This document shows positions 1 to 9,106 of a stretch of DNA of 20,835 nucleotides, one piece after another. Made by a program: the position numbers and the translations under genes. The DNA comes from Prevotellaceae bacterium UBA4361 (GTDB taxonomy: Bacteria; Bacteroidota; Bacteroidia; Bacteroidales; Bacteroidaceae): the NCBI GenBank assembly GCA_002393575.1, contig DGSN01000038.1, positions 1-20,835 on the forward strand, written 5' to 3'. The first letter of the stretch is position 1. Every line of letters starts with the position of its first letter. Under the pieces are notes generated by a model, which saw only the letters and a list, made by a program, of their open reading frames with translations, did not search any database and was not told where the DNA came from.

Positions 1-44
1 TTAGGGTGACGAAGTCAGGAAAAAGAGAATCATTGATAAAGACC

Positions 45-824
45 ATGACGATGATGAACGAGTTGATAGGAATCGTCAAGCAAGCATCTTCGCTGATGCT
101 AACTGATGGATTCGACATTTTAGAAAAAGATGGTGTCACGAATATCGTGACATCGTCCGACATGGCTGTGCAGGAATTTCTGAAGAAAGAACTCAGCACC
201 TTGCTTCCTGGCAGCGGTTTTCTCTGCGAAGAAGAAGACAAGCATCAATTAGGCAAGGACTATACATGGATTATCGACCCTATCGATGGAACAGCCAACT
301 ACAGCCGTGGCATTGACCAATGCGCCATCTGCGTGGGATTGCAGCACAATAAAGATATGGAATTGTCGGTGGTCTATCTGCCACGCACCAACGAACTCTT
401 CTCAGCCGAGAAAGGCAAAGGCGCATTTCTGAACGGCAAACCCATCCATGTGTCCACACGTGCTTTCAGCAATTCCTTGTTCTGCACAGCTTTGGCAGTT
501 TATCACAAAGAGGCAGCACAACTCTGTTCCGACATCATTGTTGATACCTTCATGCAGTGCAACGATGTGCGTCGCTTCGGAGCAGCAGCACCCGAACTCT
601 GCTACCTCGCGATGGGGCGTTGCGAACTCTACTTCGAATACTGTCTTTCCCCTTGGGACTATGCAGCCGCTTCCCTCATTCTGATGGAAGCCGGCGGAGT
701 CATCACCAACCTCCAAGCGCAATTCCCTTCCCTCTCCGAACCCTCTGGCATCTTGGCAGCCAACAACACCCAGAACTTAGCGAAGCTCCAAAGCATCGTT
801 GACAAGCATTTACGTAATGATTAA
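45..824 (+). CDS. Inositol monophosphatase family phosphatase (IMPase/CysQ-like)
   Basis: Mg-dependent phosphatase of the inositol monophosphatase/FBPase fold, cytoplasmic. Seen, numbering from the GTG at 6: acidic metal motif CEEED at 74-78, the signature DPIDGTANY at 91-99 (two metal-binding Asp and the Thr of the DPIDGT box), and the second signature WDYAAASLILMEAGG from 217, whose Asp is the third metal ligand. All catalytic positions are present. From the ATG at 45 the protein is 259 aa, the usual family length. The frame stays open to the window edge and a GTG at 6 is also possible; ATGs at 51 and 54 are further alternatives, and no clear Shine-Dalgarno decides. Substrate (inositol phosphate, 3'-phosphoadenosine phosphate or another small phosphate ester) cannot be settled from motifs. 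It converges on the lipoprotein gene at 908-1798 with 83 bp between, where I see no convincing terminator hairpin. Confidence 0.9.
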   Translation: MTMMNELIGIVKQASSLMLTDGFDILEKDGVTNIVTSSDMAVQEFLKKELSTLLPGSGFLCEEEDKHQLGKDYTWIIDPIDGTANYSRGIDQCAICVGLQHNKDMELSVVYLPRTNELFSAEKGKGAFLNGKPIHVSTRAFSNSLFCTALAVYHKEAAQLCSDIIVDTFMQCNDVRRFGAAAPELCYLAMGRCELYFEYCLSPWDYAAASLILMEAGGVITNLQAQFPSLSEPSGILAANNTQNLAKLQSIVDKHLRND

Positions 825-907
825 AAAATAGTTTCCGTCTTCCCCTCAATAGAATTCTACTCCGTTTTTCATTTTTTTAATACCCGTTGGCGGAATAAAT
901 ATAGAGT

Positions 908-1798
908 TCACTCATTACAGATGGCACGGAAGTGAATAAAAGAAATACGAGGGTCTTTCTGCATCATTTTATCCAAATAGCTGATGATGGTATCATTATG
1001 AACAATCTGAATAGGGACATATTCACCAGTGAGGAAATCCCTCATTTTTCCTTTCCTATCATAATGCAAGACACGGTTTTTCTTGTTCTTTAGCATTCCA
1101 TTCGCTTGTAATTCCTTGTATCCTTGCGATTTCATTCGTTTTATCTCCTGTGCTTCTTCTGACTTTTCTGTTTTAAAATAGTCGAAGTAAATAGAATCCT
1201 TGTTATAAATTTTCAGACTGTTCAGCTCATTTAGCTCCGTAATGATTTTCATATCGAATTTCATTCTTTCAGGATGATTCAGAAATGTTTCATCCAACAG
1301 GAGCAGATTGGGTGTAACATATTCATACTTATGCTTCGTATCGTACATGGATAGCATCGAGTCCTTTTCTTCAAACCGTATCCATTTCCTGTTTTGGTAG
1401 ATATCTAACCAGGACGTTTCACTGAGAAATACAGCAACTATGTGAGAGTCTGGAATATTTTCAAAATGAGAAATAAGTTCCTGTCTCCTAAGACACAAAG
1501 AGTCAAGTAGTATGCAATAGTTTTGATAAGAAAGGAGATTCAAATCCACATGCGTCAAATCATAATTCAACACCGCACTCTCAAACTTCAAAAAACTACG
1601 AAAATCATTAACGCTGTCCTCCTTGAACAGTCCATAACAGAAATCTTCACCCGTTTTTGGGTATCTTAAATGTGCCTCCAAAAAGTGAGACATCATTGCG
1701 TCATAGTGATCATCTTCACCCCTTTTATACATACTACTACAGCACGACAGTCCGTGTAAAAGGAACAGAGAAAGAATTGTTAATAATATATATCTCAT
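908..1798 (-). CDS. Hypothetical lipoprotein, AT-rich gene
   Basis: I do not recognise the family. The 296-aa product begins with a typical SPII signal: Arg2, a hydrophobic run at 4-17, then LSCC, so the lipidated residue is Cys19 or Cys20. The mature part is mixed alpha/beta-looking and charged, with no transmembrane segment and no catalytic motif I can name. The residues after the cysteine are SSMYKRG, without the early acidic residues seen in the SusD and FAS1 lipoproteins of this window, so periplasm-facing anchoring is somewhat more likely; that is inference. The gene is visibly richer in A/T than the phosphatase and the downstream operon, which hints at a different origin or weak selection. 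It stands alone on the minus strand, with its own promoter at 1946-1976 and a leader of about 140 nt. Confidence 0.75.
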   Translation of the reverse strand: MRYILLTILSLFLLHGLSCCSSMYKRGEDDHYDAMMSHFLEAHLRYPKTGEDFCYGLFKEDSVNDFRSFLKFESAVLNYDLTHVDLNLLSYQNYCILLDSLCLRRQELISHFENIPDSHIVAVFLSETSWLDIYQNRKWIRFEEKDSMLSMYDTKHKYEYVTPNLLLLDETFLNHPERMKFDMKIITELNELNSLKIYNKDSIYFDYFKTEKSEEAQEIKRMKSQGYKELQANGMLKNKKNRVLHYDRKGKMRDFLTGEYVPIQIVHNDTIISYLDKMMQKDPRISFIHFRAICNE

Positions 1799-1945
1799 GG
1801 TAATCTTAGGTTCTACAAGTTTCCTAAAAAATTTCTGATTATTTTACCAGCTTTCTCTGAAAAAACTAAAGTAAATTCACCTACTATTCCTTTCATATTC
1901 ACAACCACTTATTTTATGGGTTCGACATATTTTGAATTCACATCG

Positions 1946-1976
1946 CAAAAGTAGCGATATTTTTTCAATAACCAAA
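1946..1976 (-). promoter_or_regulatory. Bacteroides-type promoter for the 908-1798 lipoprotein gene
   Basis: Read on the minus strand: TTTG (-33 box) at 1976-1973, a 19-nt spacer, then TACTTTTG (-7 box, consensus TAnnTTTG) at 1953-1946. This is a full match to the Bacteroidota sigma-ABfr consensus with the usual spacing. Transcription would begin near 1940, leaving about 140 nt of AT-rich untranslated leader before the ATG at 1798. Confidence 0.65.
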
Positions 1977-2650
1977 AAAAGTCAACAAATTATCACAAAT
2001 GAACATGAAGAAGAAAAAGGGAACATGAGGACAACGGGACGTTGGAAGTCCCCTTCCGACCTCTTCAAGGGAGGAGTATGCAATCCTGATAGTTTTCCTA
2101 CCCTATATCTCCCCTCTCCGTGGAGATTGAGTGGACTTCTTTTGGGGATTTTCAGAAGCGCATGTGAGGATTGGCTGAACCGTTCTTTAGGATTCAACAA
2201 GTTGCCGAGGGCTCGTTATCGTTCAAGCGAGGGCTCGGTGAAACTCAAGCGAGGGCTCGTTTGAAAAACGACGAGGGCTCGGCATTTCAGTAAAATCAAA
2301 TGGGCGATACAATTCGAACAAAAGAGTGAATCGGCATCATCGAAGAAAAGCATGAGTAGAAGCAGATGGGGATCTTCATGACGCATTTACGAACAAGATT
2401 AGACGCACTACAAAATGCAATTTTTGGCGAATTCATCGGAAAAAATTAGTGAAGGAGGAATGAAAGTAGGATGATTTTGGATTACCTTAGTCTGTAAAGA
2501 TGAAGAATGTTTGGGATGATGGATGAGATGGGATTTTTGCATAATCATTGCATATTTCAGAACAGGGAGGGAATGGAGGAAAAGGAATGGAATGGGAGAA
2601 AAAATCGTTCAAAATCATTAAAATTAGTTCATATATGCGCGCAATGCGTT
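1977..2650. other. Gene-poor intergenic stretch
   Basis: About 0.7 kb between the divergent promoters with no convincing gene. Short open frames at 1932-2264 and 2507-2716 lack recognisable domains, signal peptides or good start contexts; the first runs through the 22-bp repeat array. The stretch holds that array (2206-2281) and a C/G-rich degenerate segment around 2045-2140 with a small perfect palindrome TCTCC-GT-GGAGA near 2112-2125. From 2550 to 2610 it is purine-rich without evident structure. Confidence 0.6.
2206..2281. repeat. Four-copy 22-bp-period repeat with CGAGGGCTCG core
   Basis: The 10-mer CGAGGGCTCG occurs at 2206-2215, 2228-2237, 2250-2259 and 2272-2281, each exactly 22 bp from the last. 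The 12-bp spacers differ, although copies 2 and 3 are both preceded by TCAAG. Each core is itself an interrupted palindrome (CGAG-GG-CTCG). Between copies 3 and 4, CTCGTT and AACGA-GAG can also pair. Spacing of two helical turns puts all cores on one DNA face. The array is about 450 bp upstream of the FAS1/SusCD operon start. Confidence 0.85.
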
Positions 2651-2659
2651 AAACAATGT

Positions 2660-2689
2660 TTTGTGTTTCTTAATTTTTTTTTAAATTTG
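2660..2689 (+). promoter_or_regulatory. Promoter of the FAS1-SusCD operon
   Basis: TTTG (-33) at 2660-2663, an 18-nt spacer rich in T, and TAAATTTG (-7, consensus TAnnTTTG) at 2682-2689. The start point should fall near 2695, giving a leader of about 30 nt before the ATG at 2728. There is no Shine-Dalgarno before that ATG, which is normal for Bacteroidota. No other full TAnnTTTG match was noticed in the intergenic gaps of the operon. Confidence 0.7.
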
Positions 2690-2727
2690 CGGCAAATTAC
2701 AATTAAATTCAACTAACTATTCTCCTT

Positions 2728-5586
2728 ATGAAAAAATTCTTTCTATTGATTCCCTTGGCTGGTTTGGCCTTGCTGAACAGCTGTGTGGACAAGTATGAAG
2801 AAGTGGATGCCGACTCCAAGCCAAGCTTCTTGGGCGAGAGCATTTATGAGGAATTGTCGAACCCTGAACGAAATGGCTTGCAGGGCACGTTCAACACCTA
2901 CAAGATGTTGATTAGCGATTTGGGCGAAATGGAAACGCTCAGTCGCACGGGTAGTAAGACCATCTTCCCAGCGAACGACGAGGCTTTCGACCGCTTCTTC
3001 AAATCTAACATTTGGGGTGTGCAGAGCTACTATCAGCTGAGCAACACCCAGAAGAAACTGCTGTTGTATTCGTCGATGATTGACAATGCACTGCTGCTGA
3101 GTATGCTTCCAAACGTGTCGAACGGTACGACGGAAGTGGTGAAGGGACAGGCTGTGAAGCACCAGACGAGCATCAGCGTGATTGACTCCGTGACTCACAT
3201 AGCAGGCAAGGACTTGCCAAAGAACAACTCCTACTGGGACCGCTACCGCGAGAGAAGCGGTGGTATGTATTTAGTGAGCGATGCCACTCGCCCTATGCTG
3301 GTTCACTTCACTCGTGAACACATGCTCAACAACAACATCACCGTGAGCGGTGACCAAAGCGACTTTGCCATCCTGACGGGTACTCCTTACACGGAGGGCA
3401 GTGCTTACATCTTCGACGACCAAGTGATTGCAAGCGACATCACTTGTAAGAACGGCTACATCCATCAGGTGAAGGACGTGCTGGTTCCACCAGGCAACAT
3501 GACCGACGTGCTGTCGCGCAATGCGAACACGAGCATCTTCAGCCACATCTTGGACTACTATGCTGCACCTTATTATAATGCAACAATTACTAACAACTAC
3601 AATGCGTGGGCTATCCAGAACGGATATGAGCAGATAGACTCCATCTTCGAGAAACGCTATCTGAGTTCACGTTCGCAGAATGCAACGCTGATTGTTGACC
3701 CTAACGGAAAGACCTTGTCGAGTTCGGTGGTTCTTTCCTACGACCCAGGTTGGAACCAGTATTATCCTGCCAGCAACTATACGACAGGCATAGACAACAC
3801 GATTACCGACATCGGTGCGATGTTCATCCCTGACGACAACGCTGTGAAGAAATACTTCCTCCCAGGCGGTGCTGGTGCTTACCTCATCGACATCTACGGC
3901 AAGAAAGCTAATACTGAGGAAAACCTGCTTGAGAACCTCGACTCGCTGCACATTGCCAACAGCCAGATTCTGACTGCCTTCGTGCGCAACTTGCAGAAGT
4001 CTTCGTTCTCTGCCACTGTTCCAAGCAAGTTCACAACCATTTCGAACGATGCGAGCGAGAACATGGGCATGAACATGAGCTACTTGCAGACGAAAGCTGA
4101 TGGCAAGTACGATATTCGCTTTGCCAACAACGGTGTCATCTATATTCTGAAAGACATGATTGCCCCTGACGAGTATCAGGCTGTTTTGGCACCATCCTCT
4201 TCTTATCCCGACATGCGCGTGATGAACTGGGCTGTGCAGGACCGCACTTACTTGGGCATCGACTTCCGCTTCTACCTCTTGGCAATGAGTGCCAACTACG
4301 CATTCTTCATTCCAGACGATGAAGCATTCAACCAGTATTATATCGACCCAACGACTCTGGGCCACACTCAGCAGGAAGTAATCCGCTTCTGGTACGACAC
4401 CAATGTGGTTCCTTCGCAGGCTTTCAAAGTCGAGACTTACAAGTACAACTCGCAGACGGGCGAAGTGGGCGACATGATTGCCACATTGAGCTTGACGAAC
4501 CAGAACCACCTGGCTCGCATCAAGTCGGCTCTCACCGACATTCTGAACTACCACACCATCATCCTCGAAGAAGGCGACTCGATTGGTATGACCAACAGCT
4601 ACTACAAGACGAAGCATGGAGGAGAAATCTATGTGGACGGCGGCAAGGTGGGCAACAGCGTCTATGGCGCTTCTCAGCTCTACAACGGCATCACTCCTTC
4701 GAAGATTGAAGTGGATTACAAGGAGAAGAACGGACATGCGTACAGAATCGACCACGTGATTCAGGCTCCACAGGAGAGTGTGTCGAAAGTGCTGACGAGC
4801 CACAGCCAGTTCAGCGAGTTCTATCAGCTCTGTGCAGGTTTTGCTGCTGAAAACATTCTGAGCTGGATTGGCATTGACGCTACCCAGAACGAGTTTGGCA
4901 CAACCGAACAGGAACAATACACCATCTTCACCAGCACCTACGGCAGCGGAAACGCTAAAGTGCAACAGGCTTGCCTGGATGAGAACGTGAAGATGTTCAA
5001 CACTTACAACTACACCCTCTATGCTCCAGACAACGAAGCCATGCAGAAGGCATACGAAGCAGGACTTCCAAGCTGGTCGGACATTGAGGAGGTTTATAAC
5101 CAGGGCATCGTGGAAACCGACGAAGCCAAGGTGGAAGCCATGAAGAGCGAACTCTGGACCAAGGTGAAGGCAATGCGTGACTTTGCTCGCTACCACTTCC
5201 AGAGCATCAGTGTCTATGCTGACAACAGAGTGGAAAGCGGAACCTACCAGAGCTTGTCATACGACAACGTGGGTGTTTCGCTGGACATGAGCGTTTCGGG
5301 TGGAAACAAGAAGTTAGTGGTGAAGGACTTGGCAGGCGTGGAGCACACGGTGGATGCCAACGACCCAACGAAGCTGACGAACTACATGACACGCGACTAC
5401 TGGTTCAATGCAGACAGAAGAAGTGCTACAGCAATTACCACCTCTTCGTTCTGTGCAGTACATGAGATTACAGAGCCTCTCTACAACAACCGCAACAAGC
5501 GATTCGACACGGAATGGGCAACGAAAGCTGCAAGAGAGAATGCTCAAAAGGAATATGCACGACGCAAAGCAATCAACCAGCTGTAA
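2728..5586 (+). CDS. Fasciclin-domain (FAS1) surface lipoprotein with four repeats
   Basis: A 952-aa lipoprotein with signal peptide MKKFFLLIPLAGLALLNSC and lipid Cys19. The mature start VDKYEEVDAD is acidic, as in Bacteroidota lipoproteins sent to the cell surface. Four divergent FAS1 units are recognisable from their H1 motifs: TIFPANDEAF at 78-87, MFIPDDNAV at 365-373, FFIPDDEAF at 526-534 and TLYAPDNEAM at 763-772. The closing H2-type motifs of the first three are seen at about 238-255 (NGYIHQVKDVLVPP), 467-482 (NNGVIYILKDMIAP) and 665-683 (NGHAYRIDHVIQAP). FAS1 domains are known adhesion/ligand-binding folds with no catalysis; the ligand here is unknown. It is the first gene of the operon, followed by a SusC gene after 114 bp that contain a C/G-rich repeat. 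Unlike the two later FAS1 proteins it ends at its fourth FAS1 unit, with only a short basic tail. Confidence 0.9.
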   Translation: MKKFFLLIPLAGLALLNSCVDKYEEVDADSKPSFLGESIYEELSNPERNGLQGTFNTYKMLISDLGEMETLSRTGSKTIFPANDEAFDRFFKSNIWGVQSYYQLSNTQKKLLLYSSMIDNALLLSMLPNVSNGTTEVVKGQAVKHQTSISVIDSVTHIAGKDLPKNNSYWDRYRERSGGMYLVSDATRPMLVHFTREHMLNNNITVSGDQSDFAILTGTPYTEGSAYIFDDQVIASDITCKNGYIHQVKDVLVPPGNMTDVLSRNANTSIFSHILDYYAAPYYNATITNNYNAWAIQNGYEQIDSIFEKRYLSSRSQNATLIVDPNGKTLSSSVVLSYDPGWNQYYPASNYTTGIDNTITDIGAMFIPDDNAVKKYFLPGGAGAYLIDIYGKKANTEENLLENLDSLHIANSQILTAFVRNLQKSSFSATVPSKFTTISNDASENMGMNMSYLQTKADGKYDIRFANNGVIYILKDMIAPDEYQAVLAPSSSYPDMRVMNWAVQDRTYLGIDFRFYLLAMSANYAFFIPDDEAFNQYYIDPTTLGHTQQEVIRFWYDTNVVPSQAFKVETYKYNSQTGEVGDMIATLSLTNQNHLARIKSALTDILNYHTIILEEGDSIGMTNSYYKTKHGGEIYVDGGKVGNSVYGASQLYNGITPSKIEVDYKEKNGHAYRIDHVIQAPQESVSKVLTSHSQFSEFYQLCAGFAAENILSWIGIDATQNEFGTTEQEQYTIFTSTYGSGNAKVQQACLDENVKMFNTYNYTLYAPDNEAMQKAYEAGLPSWSDIEEVYNQGIVETDEAKVEAMKSELWTKVKAMRDFARYHFQSISVYADNRVESGTYQSLSYDNVGVSLDMSVSGGNKKLVVKDLAGVEHTVDANDPTKLTNYMTRDYWFNADRRSATAITTSSFCAVHEITEPLYNNRNKRFDTEWATKAARENAQKEYARRKAINQL

Positions 5587-5602
5587 GGGAAAAAGGATAG
5601 TT

Positions 5603-5640
5603 TCACTCCCAACCCTTCTCCTGAGGGCGAGGGGAACGGA
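5603..5640. repeat. Degenerate C/G-rich intergenic inverted repeat
   Basis: Between the first FAS1 gene and susC, a C-rich run (ACTCCCAACCCTTCTCC) is followed by TGAGGGCGAGGGGAACGG, so the two halves are partly complementary. The layout (C-rich, TGAG, G-rich) resembles the better copy at 17993-18076. It probably forms a weak hairpin in the mRNA. Family membership is inferred from pattern only. Confidence 0.45.
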
Positions 5641-5700
5641 ATGAAAAAGACGAAACACTCAAGTATTTCCTATCAGCTAAAAAAGAAAAAGAGAAATCGT

Positions 5701-8700
5701 ATGAAAAAGATATTTGCTATATCACTGCTCCTCTGCACGATGGTGCAGATGGCAATGGCACAGACCAATAACCGCATCTCGGGTACGGTTGAGGACGACT
5801 TCGGCCCTGTGATGATGGCAAATGTGGTGGAGCGTGATGCCAATAATCGTGTTGTCAATGCTACCGCAACAGATGCCAATGGTAACTTCTCTATGCCTAT
5901 CAAGAGCGGAAAGAACAAGCTCGTTGTTTCCTTCGTGGGAAACAAGACACAGGTGCTCGACATCGGCAACAAGCGCACATTCAAAATCATCATGGGCAGC
6001 GATGCCGTTGCCATCCAGGAAGTGGTTGTGAAAGCCAACCGCACACAGTCGGGCGGATTGAGTATTCCAGTGAAGGAAATCTCCGTGGCACAGCAGACCA
6101 TGAACATGGAAGACGTGGAAGGTCTTGCCTTCACGAGTGCCGACGAAGCCTTGCAGGGTGAGATTGCCGGTCTCGACATCGTTGCCAACTCAGGTAACCT
6201 CGGTGCTGGAACGCAGATGCGTCTGCGTGGTGTGACCACCATCACGGGCGATGCGAACCCACTGATTGTTGTCAACGACAAAATCTTCGACAATCCTGAC
6301 GAGAACTTCGACTTCCAGAACGCAGGCGAAGAGGAATATGCCTCGCTGCTTTCGGTGAACACACAGGACATCCAGAGCATCACCGTACTGAAGGACGCTG
6401 CTGCAACAGCCGTATGGGGTGCTAACGGTGCAAACGGTGTGATTCTGATTACGACGAAGCGCGGTATTCGCGGCAAGACAAAGGTGACCTTCGACTACAA
6501 GTTCACAGGCACATGGCAGCCTAAGGGCTACGAGCTGCTGAATGGTGACGACTACACCATGATGATGAAGGAGGAATTCTACAATCCTGCTCAGTCGTCA
6601 AGCGCAACCACAAGCCTCGCCGAACTGAACTACGACAAGAGCTGGGCAGAATATGAAAACTGGAACAACAACACGGACTGGGTAGATGCAGTGACTCAGT
6701 TTGGTCAGCAGCACAGCTACAACCTCAACCTCACGGGTGGTGGTGAGCGCGCCACGTTCCGCATCAGTGGAGGTTACGACCACCAGACGGGTACCATCAT
6801 CAAGCAGAAGCTCGACCGTTTCACCACTCGTCTGGCATTGGACTACAACGTGAGCGACCGCATCCGCTTCTCAACCGACTTCGCCCTCACCTACACGAAC
6901 AATCATCGTAACTGGGATGGAAGAGAAAAGAACACCCTTCTCAGCAAGGCGCTGAACATGGCTCCAAACATGTCGATTTATCGCCAGGATGCGAACGGAA
7001 ATGACACTGGTGAATACTACATCATGAATCCGAGCGGCGACCCATACGCAGGCAACTTCTCCTCCGCTCGTCTGAGTGCTATCCGTGCGCTCGGCAACCC
7101 AGTGGCTATTGCCCACAATGCTTGGCAGAAGGAAACGACATACCGTCTGACTCCAGACTTCACGCTCAAGTATGAACTCTTGGGCACTGACGACCACTCT
7201 CACCGCTTGAACATTGAACAGCGCATCGATTTCGATATTTACTCGAACAGCTCTCCTTCATGGTATCCAGCATCGCTGGCAACCAACGCATGGACGAGCG
7301 GTGTCTATAACCAGAGTATCAGTTCGGAAAGCAACCGTTTCCGCATTGGTAGCCGCACCCGTCTGAATTATACTCCTCACTTCAACAACGAGGACATTTC
7401 CCTGACGATGATGGCTCAGTATGAGTTCCACAAGTCGAAGAGCAGCGCACAGAGCAACACGATGCAGCAACTGCCTGGTGGCATCACTTCCACTGTGGCT
7501 GACGGCTATCTCAGCGCCATGAACAGCAGCAACAGCCGCTCCGCTGACCAGAACTTGCTCTACAACTTGCATGCTTCCTACAAGGACGGACGCTACAGCT
7601 TGGGCTTCTCGCTCCGTGCCGATGGTAATTCGAAGTTCGGTCCAGCTCACAAGTGGGCTTACTTCCCAGGCGTTTCTCTGCGCTACAACATCAGCGACGA
7701 ACCATTCATGCGTCCACTGATGGACAAGGTGAAGGTGTCGATTCTCGGTTTGCGTGCCAGCTACGGTATCAACGGACGCGCTCCTTCGGCTGACTACCTC
7801 TACTTCAACACCTACTCCACTTCGGCAGGCTACTACGGCGTGGGAAGCACGGCTGCCAACACTGCCGCTCTCGATGCCCTGAAGCTGGATGACTTGCGCT
7901 GGGAAAAGACCAGCAGCGTGAACCTCGGTTTCAACCTCGGTTTCCTCGACAATAGACTGAATTTCGAATTCGACTATTATTATAAGGACACGAAGGACCT
8001 GCTGATGCAGAACGTGGGAATTCCTCGCACTACAGGTTTCGGCTCCATGAGCTGGGCGAATGTGGGCGAAATGACGAACCAAGGTTGGGAATTGAACGTC
8101 AATGCCAGAGACATCATCAAGAAGGGTAAGTTCTCGTTCGGCTTGAGCTTCAATATCGCTCAGAACAAGAACCTCATCAAGGAGATGGATCCAACCGTCT
8201 TGGCTTCTATCAACTCTGAATGGGCAGCAACGACCCGCGGTGCTTTGCTCAACCGCGTTCAGCTCAACAACCCTCTCGGTTCGATGTATGGCTTCCGCTA
8301 CAAGGGAGTGTATCAGTATTCTTACGACTACTTAGAGAATTACAAGAAGGAGAACAACCTGAATGCAGCTCAGTATGAGGCTTGGATTAACGAGCAGCTG
8401 GCAGCTGGCAAAACCTTCCCTGTTGTGGTGGGTACAGACGGCAAGGTGCTGATGACCAATCAGGGCACTCCTCAGCACTTGGTTTACAACTATACTGATG
8501 GTAACTCCACTTACACGTTCCAGGGCGGTGATGCCATGTATGAGGACATCAACCATGACGGACAAATCAATGCCCTCGACATTGTGTATCTTGGCAACTC
8601 TCTGCCAAAGGTGAACGGTGGTTTCAACCTGAACTTCAAGTATGGCAACTGGAGCCTGAAAGCACGTTTCATGTTCCGCTTCGGCAACAAGATTTTCAAC

Positions 8701-9093
8701 CTTGCCCGTATGCAGATTGAAAAGATGTACGACACGTACAACCAGAGCGCGACTGTGAACTGGCGCTGGCGCAAGGATGGCGACAACACGCCAATGCCAC
8801 GTGCCATGTACAACACGGGCTACAACTGGCAGGGTTCGAGCCGCTACATTGAAGATGGTGGATTCGTTCGTTTCCAGAACTTGCAGCTGATGTACAGCTT
8901 CCCAAGCAAGCAAGTGAAGCGTTGGGGACTTGCCAGCCTGAAGGCTTCCCTCTCCATCAACAACATCTATTGCTGGACGAAGTATAGCGGTACAGACCCA
9001 GAAATCAGCGTTGGTTCATGGGGTGTTGCCACCGATAATTCGAAGACTCCACGTGCTAAGTATTTCACAGCAAACATCAACATAGGATTCTAA
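5701..9093 (+). CDS. SusC-family TonB-dependent outer-membrane transporter (copy 1)
   Basis: Outer-membrane channel that imports a ligand captured by its SusD partner, powered by TonB. I start it at the ATG at 5701, where MKKIFAISLLLCTMVQMAMA-Q gives a clean SPI signal; the in-frame ATG at 5641 would add 20 basic residues ahead of it. From 5701 the protein is 1130 aa. Order: signal 1-20; carboxypeptidase-regulatory-like beta domain about 25-100 (ISGTVEDD...); TonB-box-like IQEVVVKA 105-112; plug about 130-255, including LRGVTTI and the SusC hallmark WGANGANGVILITTKRG; 22-strand-type barrel to the C-terminal NINIGF. A DINHDGQINALD loop near 949 is the Asp-rich turn common in SusC proteins. The susD gene follows 13 bp later. 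Confidence 0.96.
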   Translation: MKKIFAISLLLCTMVQMAMAQTNNRISGTVEDDFGPVMMANVVERDANNRVVNATATDANGNFSMPIKSGKNKLVVSFVGNKTQVLDIGNKRTFKIIMGSDAVAIQEVVVKANRTQSGGLSIPVKEISVAQQTMNMEDVEGLAFTSADEALQGEIAGLDIVANSGNLGAGTQMRLRGVTTITGDANPLIVVNDKIFDNPDENFDFQNAGEEEYASLLSVNTQDIQSITVLKDAAATAVWGANGANGVILITTKRGIRGKTKVTFDYKFTGTWQPKGYELLNGDDYTMMMKEEFYNPAQSSSATTSLAELNYDKSWAEYENWNNNTDWVDAVTQFGQQHSYNLNLTGGGERATFRISGGYDHQTGTIIKQKLDRFTTRLALDYNVSDRIRFSTDFALTYTNNHRNWDGREKNTLLSKALNMAPNMSIYRQDANGNDTGEYYIMNPSGDPYAGNFSSARLSAIRALGNPVAIAHNAWQKETTYRLTPDFTLKYELLGTDDHSHRLNIEQRIDFDIYSNSSPSWYPASLATNAWTSGVYNQSISSESNRFRIGSRTRLNYTPHFNNEDISLTMMAQYEFHKSKSSAQSNTMQQLPGGITSTVADGYLSAMNSSNSRSADQNLLYNLHASYKDGRYSLGFSLRADGNSKFGPAHKWAYFPGVSLRYNISDEPFMRPLMDKVKVSILGLRASYGINGRAPSADYLYFNTYSTSAGYYGVGSTAANTAALDALKLDDLRWEKTSSVNLGFNLGFLDNRLNFEFDYYYKDTKDLLMQNVGIPRTTGFGSMSWANVGEMTNQGWELNVNARDIIKKGKFSFGLSFNIAQNKNLIKEMDPTVLASINSEWAATTRGALLNRVQLNNPLGSMYGFRYKGVYQYSYDYLENYKKENNLNAAQYEAWINEQLAAGKTFPVVVGTDGKVLMTNQGTPQHLVYNYTDGNSTYTFQGGDAMYEDINHDGQINALDIVYLGNSLPKVNGGFNLNFKYGNWSLKARFMFRFGNKIFNLARMQIEKMYDTYNQSATVNWRWRKDGDNTPMPRAMYNTGYNWQGSSRYIEDGGFVRFQNLQLMYSFPSKQVKRWGLASLKASLSINNIYCWTKYSGTDPEISVGSWGVATDNSKTPRAKYFTANINIGF

Positions 9094-9106
9094 AAACTGA
9101 AGGATT

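Noticed and set aside
825..907. Bidirectional terminator between the phosphatase and lipoprotein genes
   Set aside because: There are T-runs and a short palindrome TAGAATTCTA, but no GC-rich stem next to a T-run on either strand.
1932..2264. A 110-codon + strand frame through the intergenic region
   Set aside because: It crosses the lipoprotein promoter and runs through the 22-bp repeats; no domain, no ribosome site, low-complexity product.
2206..2281. CRISPR array
   Set aside because: The repeated core is only 10 bp, the spacers are 12 bp and there are no cas genes nearby.
2507..2716. A 69-codon + strand frame just before the operon
   Set aside because: It overlaps the operon promoter at 2660-2689 and has no recognisable features.
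3667..5196. A 509-codon open frame on the minus strand
   Set aside because: It lies wholly opposite the first FAS1 gene, has no signal or domain, and its His/Val-rich composition is what the complement of this codon use gives.
8542..8583. Dockerin or EF-hand calcium site in the first SusC (DINHDGQINALD)
   Set aside because: This Asp-rich loop is a regular trait of SusC proteins and also occurs in copy 2; it does not indicate a cellulosome module.
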